Below are positions 12,255-23,860 of a DNA stretch of 64,000 nucleotides, one piece after another. Within the stretch, counting starts at the first letter, position 1; the number at the start of each line of letters is the position of its first letter. A program made the translations under genes and the position numbers. This stretch comes from Codonopsis lanceolata (lineage: Eukaryota; Streptophyta; Magnoliopsida; Asterales; Campanulaceae). The notes under the pieces were generated by a model that saw only the letters and a program-made list of their open reading frames with translations, made no database searches and was not told where the DNA came from. The stretch is from the NCBI GenBank assembly GCA_013146195.2, contig CM028377.1:105812094-105876093 (forward strand), in the 5' to 3' direction.

Positions 12255-12662
12255 ACAAATCTCATCCGGCCTAAAAAAACCAAAAATGCTTATGCCAAGT
12301 TTTGACATCAGGCATTGCTTTGACAGTTTTTTCACGACAAAAAAACCAAAAATATTGATGCCAAGGCTTGGCATCAGGATTGTTTTTACAGTTTTTTCAT
12401 AACAAAAAAAAACCCCCAAAAATGTTGATGCCAAGTCTTGGCATCAGCACTGCTTTGACAATTTTTTAAGGACAAAAAAAAAATTCAAAATTGCAGACGC
12501 CAAGTCTTGACATCAGGACTGTTTTCACAGTTTATTCAAGCCTAAAAAAATTTTAAAAATCCTGATATCAAGTCTTGACATCAGAACTGTTTTCACAGTC
12601 TATTCAAGCCTAAAAAAAATTCAAAAATGCTAATGCCAAGACTTGACATCAGCATTTGGAAA
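12255..12662. repeat. Minisatellite, about six units of about 68 bp with a palindromic core
   Basis: Each unit holds a poly-A-rich segment (AAAAAAACCAAAAATG), a core like GATGCCAAGTCTTGGCATC, then GGACTGTTTTCACAGTTTATTCA. The core is a perfect 9-bp palindrome around one base in the clearest unit (starting about 12427). Units differ by substitutions and run lengths. Minus-strand ORFs across it are repeat by-products. Confidence 0.85.
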
Positions 12663-13382
12663 CAATAAGAGATTATTGTCATAGAGTTTCGATGATGTTC
12701 ATAATTATTAAATAAAAAGAGTTGACAAATGCAAATAATAGAATGAGTTTTCCCGCTTTTAACTGAATCCATAAGTGAACATTTCTTAGTATTAATGGAC
12801 AGTATAAACCATTTAATCACCCAGTCTTGATCAAAACAAGGGAGCAGGGAAATGCAAATGCATAGGTCATATACAAATTTAGTTTTCTTCAAAGACCAAA
12901 ATGACAGATAACTCAACCCTTGATTTTCGTGTGTTTACCAAATACCCGAAAATATTTTTCGACATATTTTCAAATGATTTATCGATAGTAAAAAATGGCA
13001 TACGTAACCTTTGTTTCTTTAATTTTTCAAAAATTGGAAAAAAAAATTATGCTACAAAGAAAGGGCCCGTTCAACGTAATTGGCCTTTGACCCCGATTTT
13101 ACCGGGCCGGCCCGGTTGTCTGCAACATAATTTGCTTCTCTATAACAAAACAAAACCACATTTCTCTATGTTTCAAGAGAATGGACAGGATATATAAGAT
13201 TCCATCATTTCTCTATGCATTGAGAGAATGAACTCAATAAAATTATAATATAACAGCTAACCTTTTTTATAATCATAATAATCTCTTATTAGTTTGAGAA
13301 AATGAACCTCTCACATACAAATCTTATTACTATTTCCTAAATAATAGAAGCATGAGCATGAGTAACATAATATCCACCACCT
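12663..13382. other. No recognisable gene; downstream flank of the Ninja-type gene
   Basis: ORFs at 12593-12916 (minus) and 12901-13197 (plus) carry no motif I recognise. The stretch just left of 13383 is the likely 3' UTR of the minus-strand gene; no clear polyadenylation signal was fixed. Confidence 0.5.
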
Positions 13383-13883
13383 TCATGTTAGAACTTTGAT
13401 GTACCTCATGCAGTTGGAGAGGTCTGAGCCACCAGCATGCAGGACAAACTCCTCTGGAGAGAGAAAGTGGCCATGGCAAACACACACTATCAACACTTTG
13501 CCTTCAAAGAACCTAAATAAAAAACCCTCAATTTTCCTCCCATTGGGGAGACGTCCAGTTGTTCTGACGCGCGGCATCACCTTCATCATTTGCCTCATTT
13601 CGTTTATAGACATGTCGAAGCTGTCACATGTAGCCTTGATCTTGAACGGGCTTTTAGCTTCGTGATCTAATTGAGTGATCATCATCGGTTTTCCCTTACC
13701 ATGATCTGATTTAGAGGCAATCATGGGTTGTGGAGCATCCATTTTCACAGGGTTAAGCGTTACAGGCTCCGCTTGTGTACCAGCATGCGTAGTCACAATT
13801 CCTGTTTCCATTGCAGTTGAAACCAAAACTTATAAGATGCCTTAAAGATAGATCACATCACTGCAAATAGTTTTAAATTATCG

Positions 13884-13934
<51 letters not shown>

Positions 13935-15672
13935 CATAGATCTAAATTGTCAATATAACATATGCGGTGTTACGATAAATTTGTCTATATGAACGTTAAA
14001 TTTTTTCTTTTTTGAGATTTTATCATAAATAAATACTCCCTCCGTCCCTAAATTATCGTCTTCCTTTCCTAAAATAATTGTCACATAGAAACTTTACCCT
14101 ACTTTTCACTTTTACTTTAATATATACAATATAACATAACGATAAAATTTGTCTATATGAACGTTCAAAATTTTCTTTTTTGAGATTTTATCATCAATAA
14201 ATCTATATTATAAAATAGCTAGGTAATTGATTATGGTTATTCGAAGGTTGTGATTAAATTATTTTAAAAAATGTAATGGTTGAGATTCATCCTTACATTT
14301 ACATGTGTGACTAGTTATCTATTTTTAACTCCCTATTTTTTTCTTTCCCTATTACAAATCACCTCAAAAATTAATATTATAAACAATCACCATTTTTTCT
14401 TCTCTCTATGTGTTATCTTTACATTATAAAGTCACACCCTACAATTAATTTTCTGAACAGTCTCCCCTTATAAAACATCAATATCTCTTAACTATCATTT
14501 GAAGCAATGTACCCCTTAGCTGTAACCATTTTTTAAATCACACATTTTATTTATACACTATTATTTTAATTGACGAAATCAGAAATACTTTTATTATATC
14601 TATGACACGGATATGAAGATCTAGTATAAATAACCGTTATAATTATTACGAATAGACGTTAAGTAGTTAAGTTTTATCGTTTGTTTAATAAAATATGGCC
14701 ATTACTTGATTGTCTTTATCGTTTCTAAATAATTATCTTTTTTGAATATGCACAGATATAACGTAAAGCTTTTTTTCAAAAAGGAAAATTTAGAAACGTG
14801 TTTATTTTTAACGGACGAAAAAAAAAGATAAGACAATTATTTACGAACAAAATTAGTACTCCATCCGTTTCTAAATTATTGTCATTACCTTTTTTTCGTT
14901 CGTCCCAAAATAATTAATTATCTAGTTTGAAACTTACCTTTTTTAAAAGGTCACGTTTATCATTTTACCCTTACTTTTTCACTCTACTTTAATTATAGCC
15001 TATAGACCACGTACACATGGACTTTAAAGGAAAGTACACATTAAACCAATATAAATAATCAAGTCAATTATTTTTTCTTAAACTGTACGCTGGATCAACT
15101 AGGACGATTATTTAAGAACGGATGGTGTATTTGATAATAACAGTAAGCAGAACTAGCAAGTGATACATACCATCGTTTGTACCGGGACGACGGCCCTGGG
15201 TGGACTTAGTGATTTCAATTGCACGACGGAAGGCATTTTTTCTCTGAGCAGACTCCGTATTGGCCTGAACGGACTGCACAGGAGGCGGTACCGCCACAGT
15301 CACTTCCCAGGCAACCATATTATTATTAGCTTCCCTAGCCCTTTTTTTCCAGGACATCTTCCTTCCGCCGGCCTTTTCTTCACCACCATTTACCGTAGAC
15401 ATTCTAAGTTCTCCGGCAACTGAGGTAGTTCCATCTCTAATGCCGGAGAGGGAGGTTGAGGAAGACGGTGGTGGGCTTTGTTTTGGGAAGATTGGGTAGT
15501 AATTGCGACCTCCACTCAAGGAGAGATTGAGGTTTAGGTCTGGTTCGGTATTAGAGGGGCAGAGGTTATTAAGTTGGCAAGGGCATTGGTGGTTCATGAA
15601 CAGGCTAGGGGTTTGGTCAACCTCATTGTTTTGGAGGGGAAGATTAAATCCATGGTTGTCTTCGTTAGCCAT
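13383..15672 (-). CDS. Ninja-family (AFP-like) transcriptional repressor
   Basis: Two exons on the minus strand: 15672-15171 and 13801-13383. The donor GATG|GTATGT and acceptor AAACAG|GA restore frame exactly, giving 306 residues. Residues 45-52, DLNLNLSL, form an EAR repression motif, which in this family recruits TOPLESS co-repressors. Basic stretches at about 104-113 and 143-150 could be nuclear localisation signals. The last 65 or so residues (RTTGRLPNGRKIEGFLF, then VCVCHGHFLSPEEFVLHAGG) match the C-terminal conserved domain of NINJA/AFP proteins that binds TIFY/JAZ or ABI5-type partners in jasmonate and abscisic acid signalling. The middle is short and differs from typical AFPs, so paralogue identity is not assigned. 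The 1.37-kb intron holds MITEs and a TA microsatellite. This is the only host gene here that looks intact. Confidence 0.85.
13888..13932. repeat. (TA)n microsatellite in Ninja-type intron
   Basis: Uninterrupted alternating TA of about 45 bp, 86 bp inside the 3' end of the intron. Confidence 0.95.
14035..14858. mobile_element. Split Stowaway-like MITE in the intron
   Basis: CTCCCTCCGTCCC starts near 14036, and a complementary-looking end (AACGGACGAAAAAAAAAGATAAG to AATTAGTA) appears at about 14808-14858, with unrelated sequence between. The likely reading is a Stowaway interrupted by a later insertion. A repeated phrase, AATTTGTCTATATGAACGTT, at about 13977 and 14146 suggests a local duplication. 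Confidence 0.45.
14859..15127. mobile_element. Stowaway-like MITE in the Ninja-type intron
   Basis: It starts CTCCATCCGTTTC and ends GAACGGATGGTG, with TA at 14857-14858 and 15128-15129. It ends 43 bp from the 5' splice site. The internal sequence matches the Stowaway copies in the inverted arms. Confidence 0.8.
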
Positions 15673-16075
15673 TCCTGTTTGCTACAATGAATTAAGTCTA
15701 TAAATTGATGATCAGAAATTCAGAACTATATATATATGTGATTTTTTAAATGCTAAAATATACTTATGTAATTTTTTTATTTGAATAAAAATTATTTTTA
15801 TTTTAAAAAATCAAATCAGAACACCTATTTAGTAACGATTGGAGACAATTGATTATAAAATGAGTACGATTAATGAAATAGATTTAAATAAATTTTTTTT
15901 CCTTTTTTGATTTTTTTCAAAGGTGGGGCTGTTGTAGAATATTGTATATTTTTCATAGTTACCAAAATTAGATTCGTATCTATCAATTAAAGTAAAAATT
16001 AAATCATAATAAAATAGCTTCTAAAAATTAAAAAAAAATTGAAGAATTTTGTTTTAAACATGTCATCATAAATAA

Positions 16076-16116
<41 letters not shown>

Positions 16117-16346
16117 CAAAAACTTATATAAGACGGTCTTACAGATATTTTTTGTAAGGCAGATCTTCTTTACTCGACCTATCGTGTATTGGTGGATTGA
16201 GCTGTGAGAGAGTGAGACTCTGTTTTACGAATTAAGATCCATAAGACAGTCTTACTGAAAACCTGAAAACCTGACCCACCATATATTGATGGATTGAGCT
16301 GTAAAAGGCTAAAACTTCATGTTATAAATTAAAATTCATCAGATGG

Positions 16347-16411
<65 letters not shown>

Positions 16412-16565
16412 GGAGAGAGACATAGAGAAAGAGAGGCTTACTAATCAGAAAGAATTGAGGGAAGAACTGGAAATGAGAATGCACCACGAGACAAAGGAAA
16501 AGCACAGATAAATTGTGAGGAGAGTGAGTGTGGAAGAAGGGGATTAAATAATGAAAGAATCTCAC
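15673..16565. promoter_or_regulatory. Upstream region of the Ninja-type gene with TA microsatellites
   Basis: This is the 5' flank of the minus-strand gene. A TATA-rich AACTATATATATATG at about 15722-15737 lies 50-65 bp before the ATG and could be the TATA element or chance. (TA)n tracts occupy 16081-16114 and 16348-16410. Between them two diverged copies of a roughly 120-bp unit (GGATTGAGCTGT at about 16193 and 16282, with AAGACRGTCTTA ends) are seen. The minus-strand ORF of alternating Tyr-Ile at 16347-16565 is the microsatellite translated. Confidence 0.45.
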
Positions 16566-19500
16566 TTTCTAGGGGCCACGTGTATATGGTGATGTTCATG
16601 CAAGGTTACGGCTGTTCACAAACTACTTTGACTCGTCATACCCTTTTGTTCTTACATCGGTATAAGGTATTTTTGCCTTTTTGCTAAATGACCCAAATGG
16701 AAAAGTTTGAAAAGGGTAATTAAGTAATTAACCTATCAATGTTAAGAGAGTTGAAATAATTTGTAATTTACATGACAAAGTTACCCCTAAACCTGATTCA
16801 ATCATTAATTTATAGTCAAAATTTTAGTTGAGACGATCTTACGTAGGGGTGGAATCGGGACGTGATCTATCCGATTCGGATTAGTCTTATCCCGATTCCG
16901 CCCTGATAGAATACGATATTTTAATTTCCTTCCCGTTCTTGACAAGTATCGGGACCCGATGTGTTGGGATCCCAATAGTTCGATAGATAAAAATCTCATA
17001 ATCCCGATTATAATATTTATGAACAATATCTCTTATACTAAAATATTTTTAAAATGTCTTCATTATGTTTAAGATTTCAGATTGTATATTTACAAATATA
17101 ATTAAATATTTACTTAATGGTGGGTATTAATGATTATGTCATTATGAACAAAATGCAACTCTCACTCACAGGAGAAGAGTTGTACTAAGTGAAGAAACTT
17201 GATAGACAAAAAAAAAAGATTGTGAAAATAAATTTAACAAATACCATTAAGTAATTTTAACAAATACAAAATAAACATTGTTTGAAAAATAGTCTTTTGG
17301 CTTGGCAACAACACACACTCAAAATATTTAAAAAATAAATAAAAATTAAAAAAAAATTCATCTACCCACGACGAGATTGATATATTTAATCAAAATAACT
17401 TGGATCGAAATATATTTTAATCTTTATATATCAAAAGTCTTCATTTGTATACATTTTCATTGACTCATGATATTTGTTTTGGATTGAGTTATGTAGAGTT
17501 TAAAATTTAAAGATTTGACTTACTCTTTTGACAAATATCAAGTTCATTTGTCAGTCTATATTACCTTATTTTTCTCTCCTTTTCCTTAGAGTGAAAATTT
17601 ATATATCAAAAGTCTTTTGAAACATTTGTTGATACATTTCAAAATAAATAATAGGAACATTTATCCTAAACGAATGTGATATTTGTTTTGCATTTGTTAT
17701 GGTAGAAACAATAAGTTACTTAGCTTGTATATTACCCATGACAAAATTTATTACTCCAACCACTTATCGGTGGTTAAACTTCGGCCGTTAGATTTATAGT
17801 AGAATTAATTTTTTTTACCTATATGATAAATCAAATATTCCATTCGTTCTAAAATAAATGACGTTTAAAAAAATTGCGCACAGATTAAAAAGCCTATAAA
17901 AAGATTGATATATATTTATTTAAATAAAATTATTGTTTAATTGATGCATTTTTTAAAATTTTTCTTAACATCCTTCTTTAAACCATCCTTCTCTTTTTTA
18001 AAAAAAAAATTGAACTACACATCTTTACCGATTCTACTTTCTTTCAAAATCCTTAAATTTTGAAGAAAAAACGATTTTCATTCCCAATACAACATTTAAT
18101 TATAGACTAATTAATTAGGAAAATTTTGGTAAAATATGTATAATTTTTTTATTGAAATCTTATAACGTCACATCTTTACTCTCCCGTTTTTTAAATATTA
18201 TATCTCTTGACTCAGGCACACATATAAAGAAAAAAAGACTTAACTTTGTTGCCAATAATTGGATATGTGTTATTTTCAAACGATGCACATGTGAAGTGGG
18301 TTATCAATTAAAATAAAAATCAAATTAAATAAATAATTATAAAAGAATTTTTTGAAAAGAATTTTTTATAAAATAAACATTTTTTATCCCTTCATTTTAG
18401 ACAAAGAGTCAATTATATTATTTTAAAATATTTCACTTAAAAATTCAATTTTAAAATATTACATTAATAATATTTCAATTTTACCCTCTATATTTTATAT
18501 TAACAGTTTGATTACGCTAAAACACTATTGTAATTATGAACAATCATCATAGTAATTATATACTCTCTCTATTCCACCCAAATAATACATGCTTGAAAAT
18601 TCTAGTTATTAGGAAATATATTTAGCTTTAGAATTGATCATAATTACAATAATGTTTGAACATAATGAATATGTTAATATCAAATATGGAGGATAATATT
18701 GAAATATTTTGATGATTGTAAACATAATTTTTAAAAGTTAATTATTAATGAAAATCATCTCAAAATAATATACATAACTCTTTGCTCGAAACCAAAAAAA
18801 TATCTTTCAATTATTAAATTTTTTAAACGTAAATTCTTTAAATGAAAGAGATAATTAATTTTAAAAAATGAGAGATAGACATTAAAGATTACTCTCTCTG
18901 TCCCAAAACATACGACCTTTTTTGTGTTTTTTACACAAACTAAGGAAATATGTTGTAAAGATTAAGTTATTATTATACAAATATTAATGAGGTATCTTGA
19001 TATTTTTATCTAAAGTGTTAAATACAAGTTATGAGATTAATAAATATAAGTAGAATTAGAAAAAAATAAAAACAAATTTAATTAAAAATTAAAATTTTAA
19101 TAAAAATTGTAAAATATTATTTATTTTAAAATAAAAAAAAACTTTTATAAAACAGCATATATTTTGAGACAGATAAATAAAGTGAAAGGGGATATTAGTT
19201 GTATAGAGAATCGTGTCAAGATCTCGCGGTTGTGGGTAGGCTAAGACCATAACTTTTAAAAGAGCTTGACGGTGAAATAACAAAGGATTAAAGGGGTGCT
19301 TAGCTACAAAAAGAGATTGGGAAGCTTGCTCTGCGCTTAAGAAAAAATACAAAAAACGACTTCAACAGTGAGTTGTTTTCATTTCAACTTTGGTGCCTAA
19401 TCAAGGGGCTACCTCGTTTTATCCGAACTTGTGTTTTCCACGTTTCCACTGTCTTTTATTATTCTGTTTTAATTTAATTTATTTCTATCTATAAATACGA

Positions 19501-19679
19501 ATATATATATGCATATTAATTAGGAAAGACGATTTATGGGTATTTTATTTAAGAAAATCCAGTTGACTTTACTTATTTTGTTATAGTGAGTTGTGTTATG
19601 AGACATTGAGATTATGTTTTACGAACCGTAAGACGATCTAATAAGATAACTACTCGTTAAAAAAGGTTATTTTTGAAAG
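16566..19679. other. No recognisable gene; AT-rich intergenic sequence
   Basis: No supported coding stretch. TAGGGGTGG at 16846 resembles the end of the hAT family seen at 47904, but no partner end was found. CTCTCTCTGTCCC at 18892 resembles a Stowaway end without a clear mate. Confidence 0.45.
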
Positions 19680-19910
19680 TATCACCAAGGGTCACAGTTT
19701 TCCTTGGGAGCACTCCTATCTTCTCCGCGATATTCTTCGTACTCTGGTCGCTATCAAATTTCCCATTGCTTTCGTGAAGTTAACAAGGTTACTGACAATC
19801 TTGCGAACTTGACTTGTGATTCGCAGTCTAGTGTTAACTTCCTCTCTGTCGCAGACATTCTCGTCCCATCTGATGCCTCATTTTGCTTGATTCTTGTAAC
19901 ACTCTTTATG
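19680..19910 (+). pseudogene. LINE ORF2 C-terminal RNase H-like remnant
   Basis: The translation contains SHCFREVNKVTDNLANL, matching the Ser-His...Arg-Glu-Asn-x-x-Ala-Asp-x-Leu-Ala pattern of the RNase H-like domain at the end of plant L1 ORF2 and related proteins. Upstream RT sequence is absent. The reading ends where CACTACTAGAAAAA begins at 19911, so the LINE is cut by the next element. Confidence 0.6.
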
Positions 19911-20480
19911 CACTACTAGAAAAATAACCTTTAGTGGCGGAATTTTCCGTCGCTAATGGCTCCCTAGCGACGGAATTTTTCCGTCGGTGGCCCGTCGCTG
20001 ATGTCCGACGGACCGATTTCCGTCGCTAAAGGGTTTTTAAAATTAATTAAAATTGAATTTCAGCGACGGAAATTTTCGTCGCTAAAGGCTTTTTAAAATT
20101 AATTAAAATTGATTTTCAGCGACGGAATTTTCCATCGCTAAAGGCTTCTTAAAATTAATTAAAATTGAACTTCGGCGACGGAAAATTCCGTTGCTAAAGG
20201 CTTTTTAAAATTAATTAAAATTGAATTTCAGCAACAGAAATTTCATTCGCTAAAGGCTTTTTAAAATTAATTAAATTTTAATTTCAGCGACGAAATTTCC
20301 GTCGCTAAAGGCTTTTGAAAAATAATTAAATTTTAATTTCAGCGACGGAATTTTCCGTCGCTAAAGGCTTTTAAAAAATAATTAAATTTGAATTTCAGCG
20401 ACGAAAATTTCCGTCGCTAAAGGGTTTTAAAAATAATTAAATTTTAATAAATATCTAATAGTAGATAATATAAATAATTA

Positions 20481-20517
<37 letters not shown>
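19911..20517. mobile_element. CACTA-like (En/Spm) transposon end with subterminal repeats
   Basis: It opens CACTACTAGAAAAATA. About eight units of roughly 58 bp follow, each carrying an inverted pair such as CAGCGACGGAA...TTCCGTCGCTAAAGG plus TTTTTAAAATTAATTAAAATT, ending in a (TA)n tract (20485-20517). Such subterminal arrays are the transposase-binding regions of CACTA elements. A matching TAGTG end was not found downstream, so the element may be truncated or extend beyond what I can recognise. Confidence 0.72.
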
Positions 20518-20520
<3 letters not shown>

Positions 20521-22330
20521 CTTTCAAACCAAAACAAAACCGTACTATCTCGAAATCAAATCGACCGAACCAATTCAATTCGTTTCACAATTTGGTGATT
20601 CAAAATTACCCCTAAATGTTAGTCGTTTCAAAAAAGTAAAAAAACAATAAACACTAAGTTTCCATCCATATAAGTAATTCATTTAAGAAAATTGTAATTA
20701 ATCCAACCAATTTCATAGAATTGCATATATCATCAAAACAAATCCACAATATAAACAAGATGCCATTCGATTTCATCAACAAAAGCCCTAACACCCAATT
20801 TCAGCCTCCTCGATCAGCCGCCGAAACCATACGTTTTCCATAAATATCTTCCAGAAAAATCTGGCCATAACCATGACGACGTCCATGGCAGTCACCGTCT
20901 TCCTTCTCACGTGCTCAGTATACGTCACCGCATCATGAATTACGTTTTCCAGAAATATCTTCAGAACGCCCTCTAGTTTCTTCGTAGATGAGCCCGCTGA
21001 TTCTCTTCACTCCTCCTCTTCTCGCCAACCGACGAATCGCCGGCTTCGTGATGCCCTGAATCGCCGGCTTCGTGATGCCTTCCCCCCTTTACCTCGGCCT
21101 GACATTTTTGATGGACATAGAGATATATACGAAATTTAGTCTTCATTGACTAGCAAAAATGTTTTGTGCTAATGACTGGGGAATTGATTGATTAGTTTAT
21201 ATGGAAAGGGCCAAGTGGATAATGGCTGTTAGATTTGGAAATGTAATGGACGGCATAAGATTGTGATCCGCGTGAAAAATATTTTTATTCCTTGTAAGCC
21301 GTAGATGAATATTGGATAGACGGTTGGGAGTTTAAGATGGTTTGAGCACGGGATTCGTGTTTTTTAGTTAGGCCTCATTGGGCACCGCGCTTTTAGAATT
21401 ATTGATTTGTTTTGAAATATTTGTTTTTGTAAATAAATAATGTTTTGAAATATTTGTTTTTGTAAAATCCCTTTGTAACTTTAAAATAAATAATGTTATA
21501 TATATATATTTATTTTTTTTGTAAAATCCCTTTATATATTATATATATATAGAATATTATATCATTTAATGAATGATATTTTATTATTAAATTAATATTT
21601 GAAATATTAATTTGATAATTAATATCATTCATTAAAATGATTAGCATCAATATAATTACAAAAATAAAAATATTCACATTACAACTTAATTTATATATTT
21701 AAGAAAATAATAACAAATGGTTGATCAACATGCATCGCTGCCGTCACTGACTCACTGGACTAGAGAAACTGAGGAAGCCGAAAGATATTGATCAACAAGT
21801 GGTTACGTTACGTTACATAATTAAATTGATATTTGCATTCCTTCCAAATGGTTGTATCCTTTGGATTTCCAACAGTCACCAAAAAGACTGCTAATGAAAA
21901 CTGTCACAACCGAATTTTAAATATCAAAACAACAAAGTCGTGGTTCTCTATACTGGGCATTGCCCCCTTAAATTCCCTTTATCGGGACCACGTTGGCGCC
22001 CCCCGGAATTCCCTAAACCAAGCGCGCTTTGCCCGACTAAGACACCTCGCCGACCTGTGACTGCTGAGACCCCGCTGTGCTTCTTCGTTGTGAAAACAAT
22101 AAGTCGAAAAGAAATTTATCAATTTGATTATTAACAACTGTAAGCTCGTGAAACTTTTATGAATTGACTCCGTGACGCCCCGCATTCACAATGTAGTACT
22201 TTGGGAAGAAAAGTTGTTAATGACAACCAATCTTTGTCGATCAAGTGGAGCGCACTTCAATCGGTTTGATGGCAGCCCAGATTTAAAATCTGACTCTCCG
22301 CCTGAAGATCGCAAGAAAAAACTTGAGGGT
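20518..22330. other. Unassigned, possibly interior of the CACTA-like element
   Basis: 20760-21110 is C-rich on this strand (AGCCCTAACACCC, CTCCTCGATCAGCCGCC) with a short direct repeat, AATCGCCGGCTTCGTGATGCC, at about 21038 and 21059. This looks like captured or 5'-leader-like sequence, but no protein is recognised. 21950-22330 is GC-richer with no supported ORF. CAAGTGGTTACG occurs at about 21794 and 22341. Confidence 0.4.
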
Positions 22331-23263
22331 CGAGGTTGAGACAAGTGGTTACGCCACGCTTGCCGCTATATTGCCACGCCACGCCATTGCCAAGTTGCTG
22401 GGTTGCTGCCACAATCAATACGTTAAATGCCACGCTAAGTTGCTGCTGTTAAGCAACGCTGCTGGTTGCTGCTGCCAGCTTCGCTGCTGCCGCTCGCCAC
22501 ATCGCCACGCCACGCCACGCTGCTGCTGCTGCTGCCACGCCACGCTGCCGGGCCACGCCACGCGCTGCTGCTGCTGGGTTGCCACGCGCTGCTGCTGCTG
22601 TCACGCCAGTTGCCACGCTGGCTGCCAACTTGCCAATTGCCACGCCACGCTAAGCTGCTAAGCCACGCCACGCTGCCGTTTAGTTGCCGCTGCTGGGCTG
22701 CCAAGTTGCTGGGTTGCTGGCTGCCACGCTAGTTGCCACGCCACGCTGCTGCCACGCCACGCTACGCGCTTGCTGCTGCTGCCACGCCACGCCAGTTGCC
22801 ACGCGTTGCCACGCCACGCCAAGTTGCCGTTGCCACCACGCTGCTGCTGCCACGCCACGCCACGCTAAGCTGCTGCCGCTAATTCTGCCGCTGCTGCCAC
22901 GCGTTGCCACGCTGCTGGGTTGCCACGCCACCGCTGCCACGCGTTGTGCCATTACCGCTGCTGGGTTGCCACGCCACGCTGGGTTGCCACGCTAATTGCC
23001 ACGCTAAGTTGCTGCTGGTTAACTGCTAAGTTGCTAATTGCCACGCTAATACGCTAAGTTGCCAAGCCACATTACGCTGCTAAGCTGCTGCTGAGTTACG
23101 CTATATTGGCATTAAGCTGCTGCTGCCACGCCATTGCTGCCACTGCTAAGCAAAGTTACGCTGTTGCCACGCCACGCTGCTGTTAGTTGCCACGCGTTGC
23201 CACGCTTGCTGTTGCTACGCCACGCTGCTGCTGCTGCTGCTGTTGTTGCCAAGTTGGTTGCCA
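22331..23263. repeat. Degenerate CCACGC / CTGCTG / TTGC array ending at a gap
   Basis: Over 930 bp almost every word is TTGCCACGC, CCACGC, GCTGCTG, GGTTGC or CTAAG in irregular order. The composition is far more GC-rich than anything else in the window. Long ORFs exist in several frames on both strands (Cys/His/Leu-rich or Ala/Trp/Arg-rich), which is what a repeat without stop triplets gives. The array runs into the N gap, so its true length is unknown. Confidence 0.8.
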
Positions 23264-23363
23264 NNNNNNNNNNNNNNNNNNNNNNNNNNNNNNNNNNNNN
23301 NNNNNNNNNNNNNNNNNNNNNNNNNNNNNNNNNNNNNNNNNNNNNNNNNNNNNNNNNNNNNNN
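23264..23363. other. Scaffold gap (100 N)
   Basis: Exactly 100 N, the usual placeholder for a gap of unknown size. Low-complexity array lies to the left; the inverted-repeat arm starts at the next base. Confidence 0.99.
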
Positions 23364-23496
23364 AGTTCTCACGGACAATGGAGTTTCTTCCAAAATAGTC
23401 ATGTTAAAATAGACATGTTCAAAAATGGTCACACTCACTCAAAATTATCTTTTATAGCCATGTTTCATCGATAAACCCCAAAATACTCTTACTAAG

Positions 23497-23860
23497 TTGA
23501 GTAATCGTATTATGAGTCGGTTAATCAACTCACTAATCGACTCGGTGAGTCGGTTCATCGAACCTACTAATTGACTTGATGAGTCGGTTAATCGACCAAC
23601 TAATGACTAACTGAGTTGATTAACCGACTCATACTCATCATTAGTAAGTCGATTAACTGACACATATTCGATATTATGAGTCGGTTAATCAACCCACTAA
23701 TGACTAAGTGAATCGATTAACCGACTCATACTTGACCGTCAATTACCGTATCATACTCGACGATCGATTATGATGAGTCGATTAATGAGTCGATTAACTT
23801 ACTCATCATCTACCATAGAGTATTGACGATCGACTCATGAGTCAATTAAGCGACTCAATG
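23497..23860. repeat. Array of palindromic GAGTC...GACTC units (right arm)
   Basis: Inverted counterpart of 6229-6625 with the same unit (about ATGAGTCGGTTAATCGACTC) and differing in individual bases and a few unit-scale indels. Confidence 0.85.

Noticed and set aside
12255..12662. CRISPR-like array
   Set aside because: Units are continuous tandem repeats without unique spacers, in a plant nuclear genome.
13396..13665. Plus-strand ORF opposite the Ninja-type exon 2 (also 15160-15423)
   Set aside because: Shadow of the real minus-strand exons, which have conserved motifs and matching splice phase.
16347..16565. Minus-strand ORF with Tyr-Ile repeat
   Set aside because: Alternating TA microsatellite translated.
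16846..17030. Third member of the TAGGGGTGT hAT family
   Set aside because: Only one end-like sequence; no mate or 8-bp duplication found.
22323..22995. Long overlapping ORFs on both strands (Cys/His-rich, Ala/Trp-rich)
   Set aside because: They are translations of the CCACGC/CTG low-complexity array, which lacks stop triplets in several frames. Residues repeat with the DNA words, and no start context or domain is present.
23112..23474. ORFs spanning the N gap
   Set aside because: They are open only because N codons are read as X; no evidence on either side.
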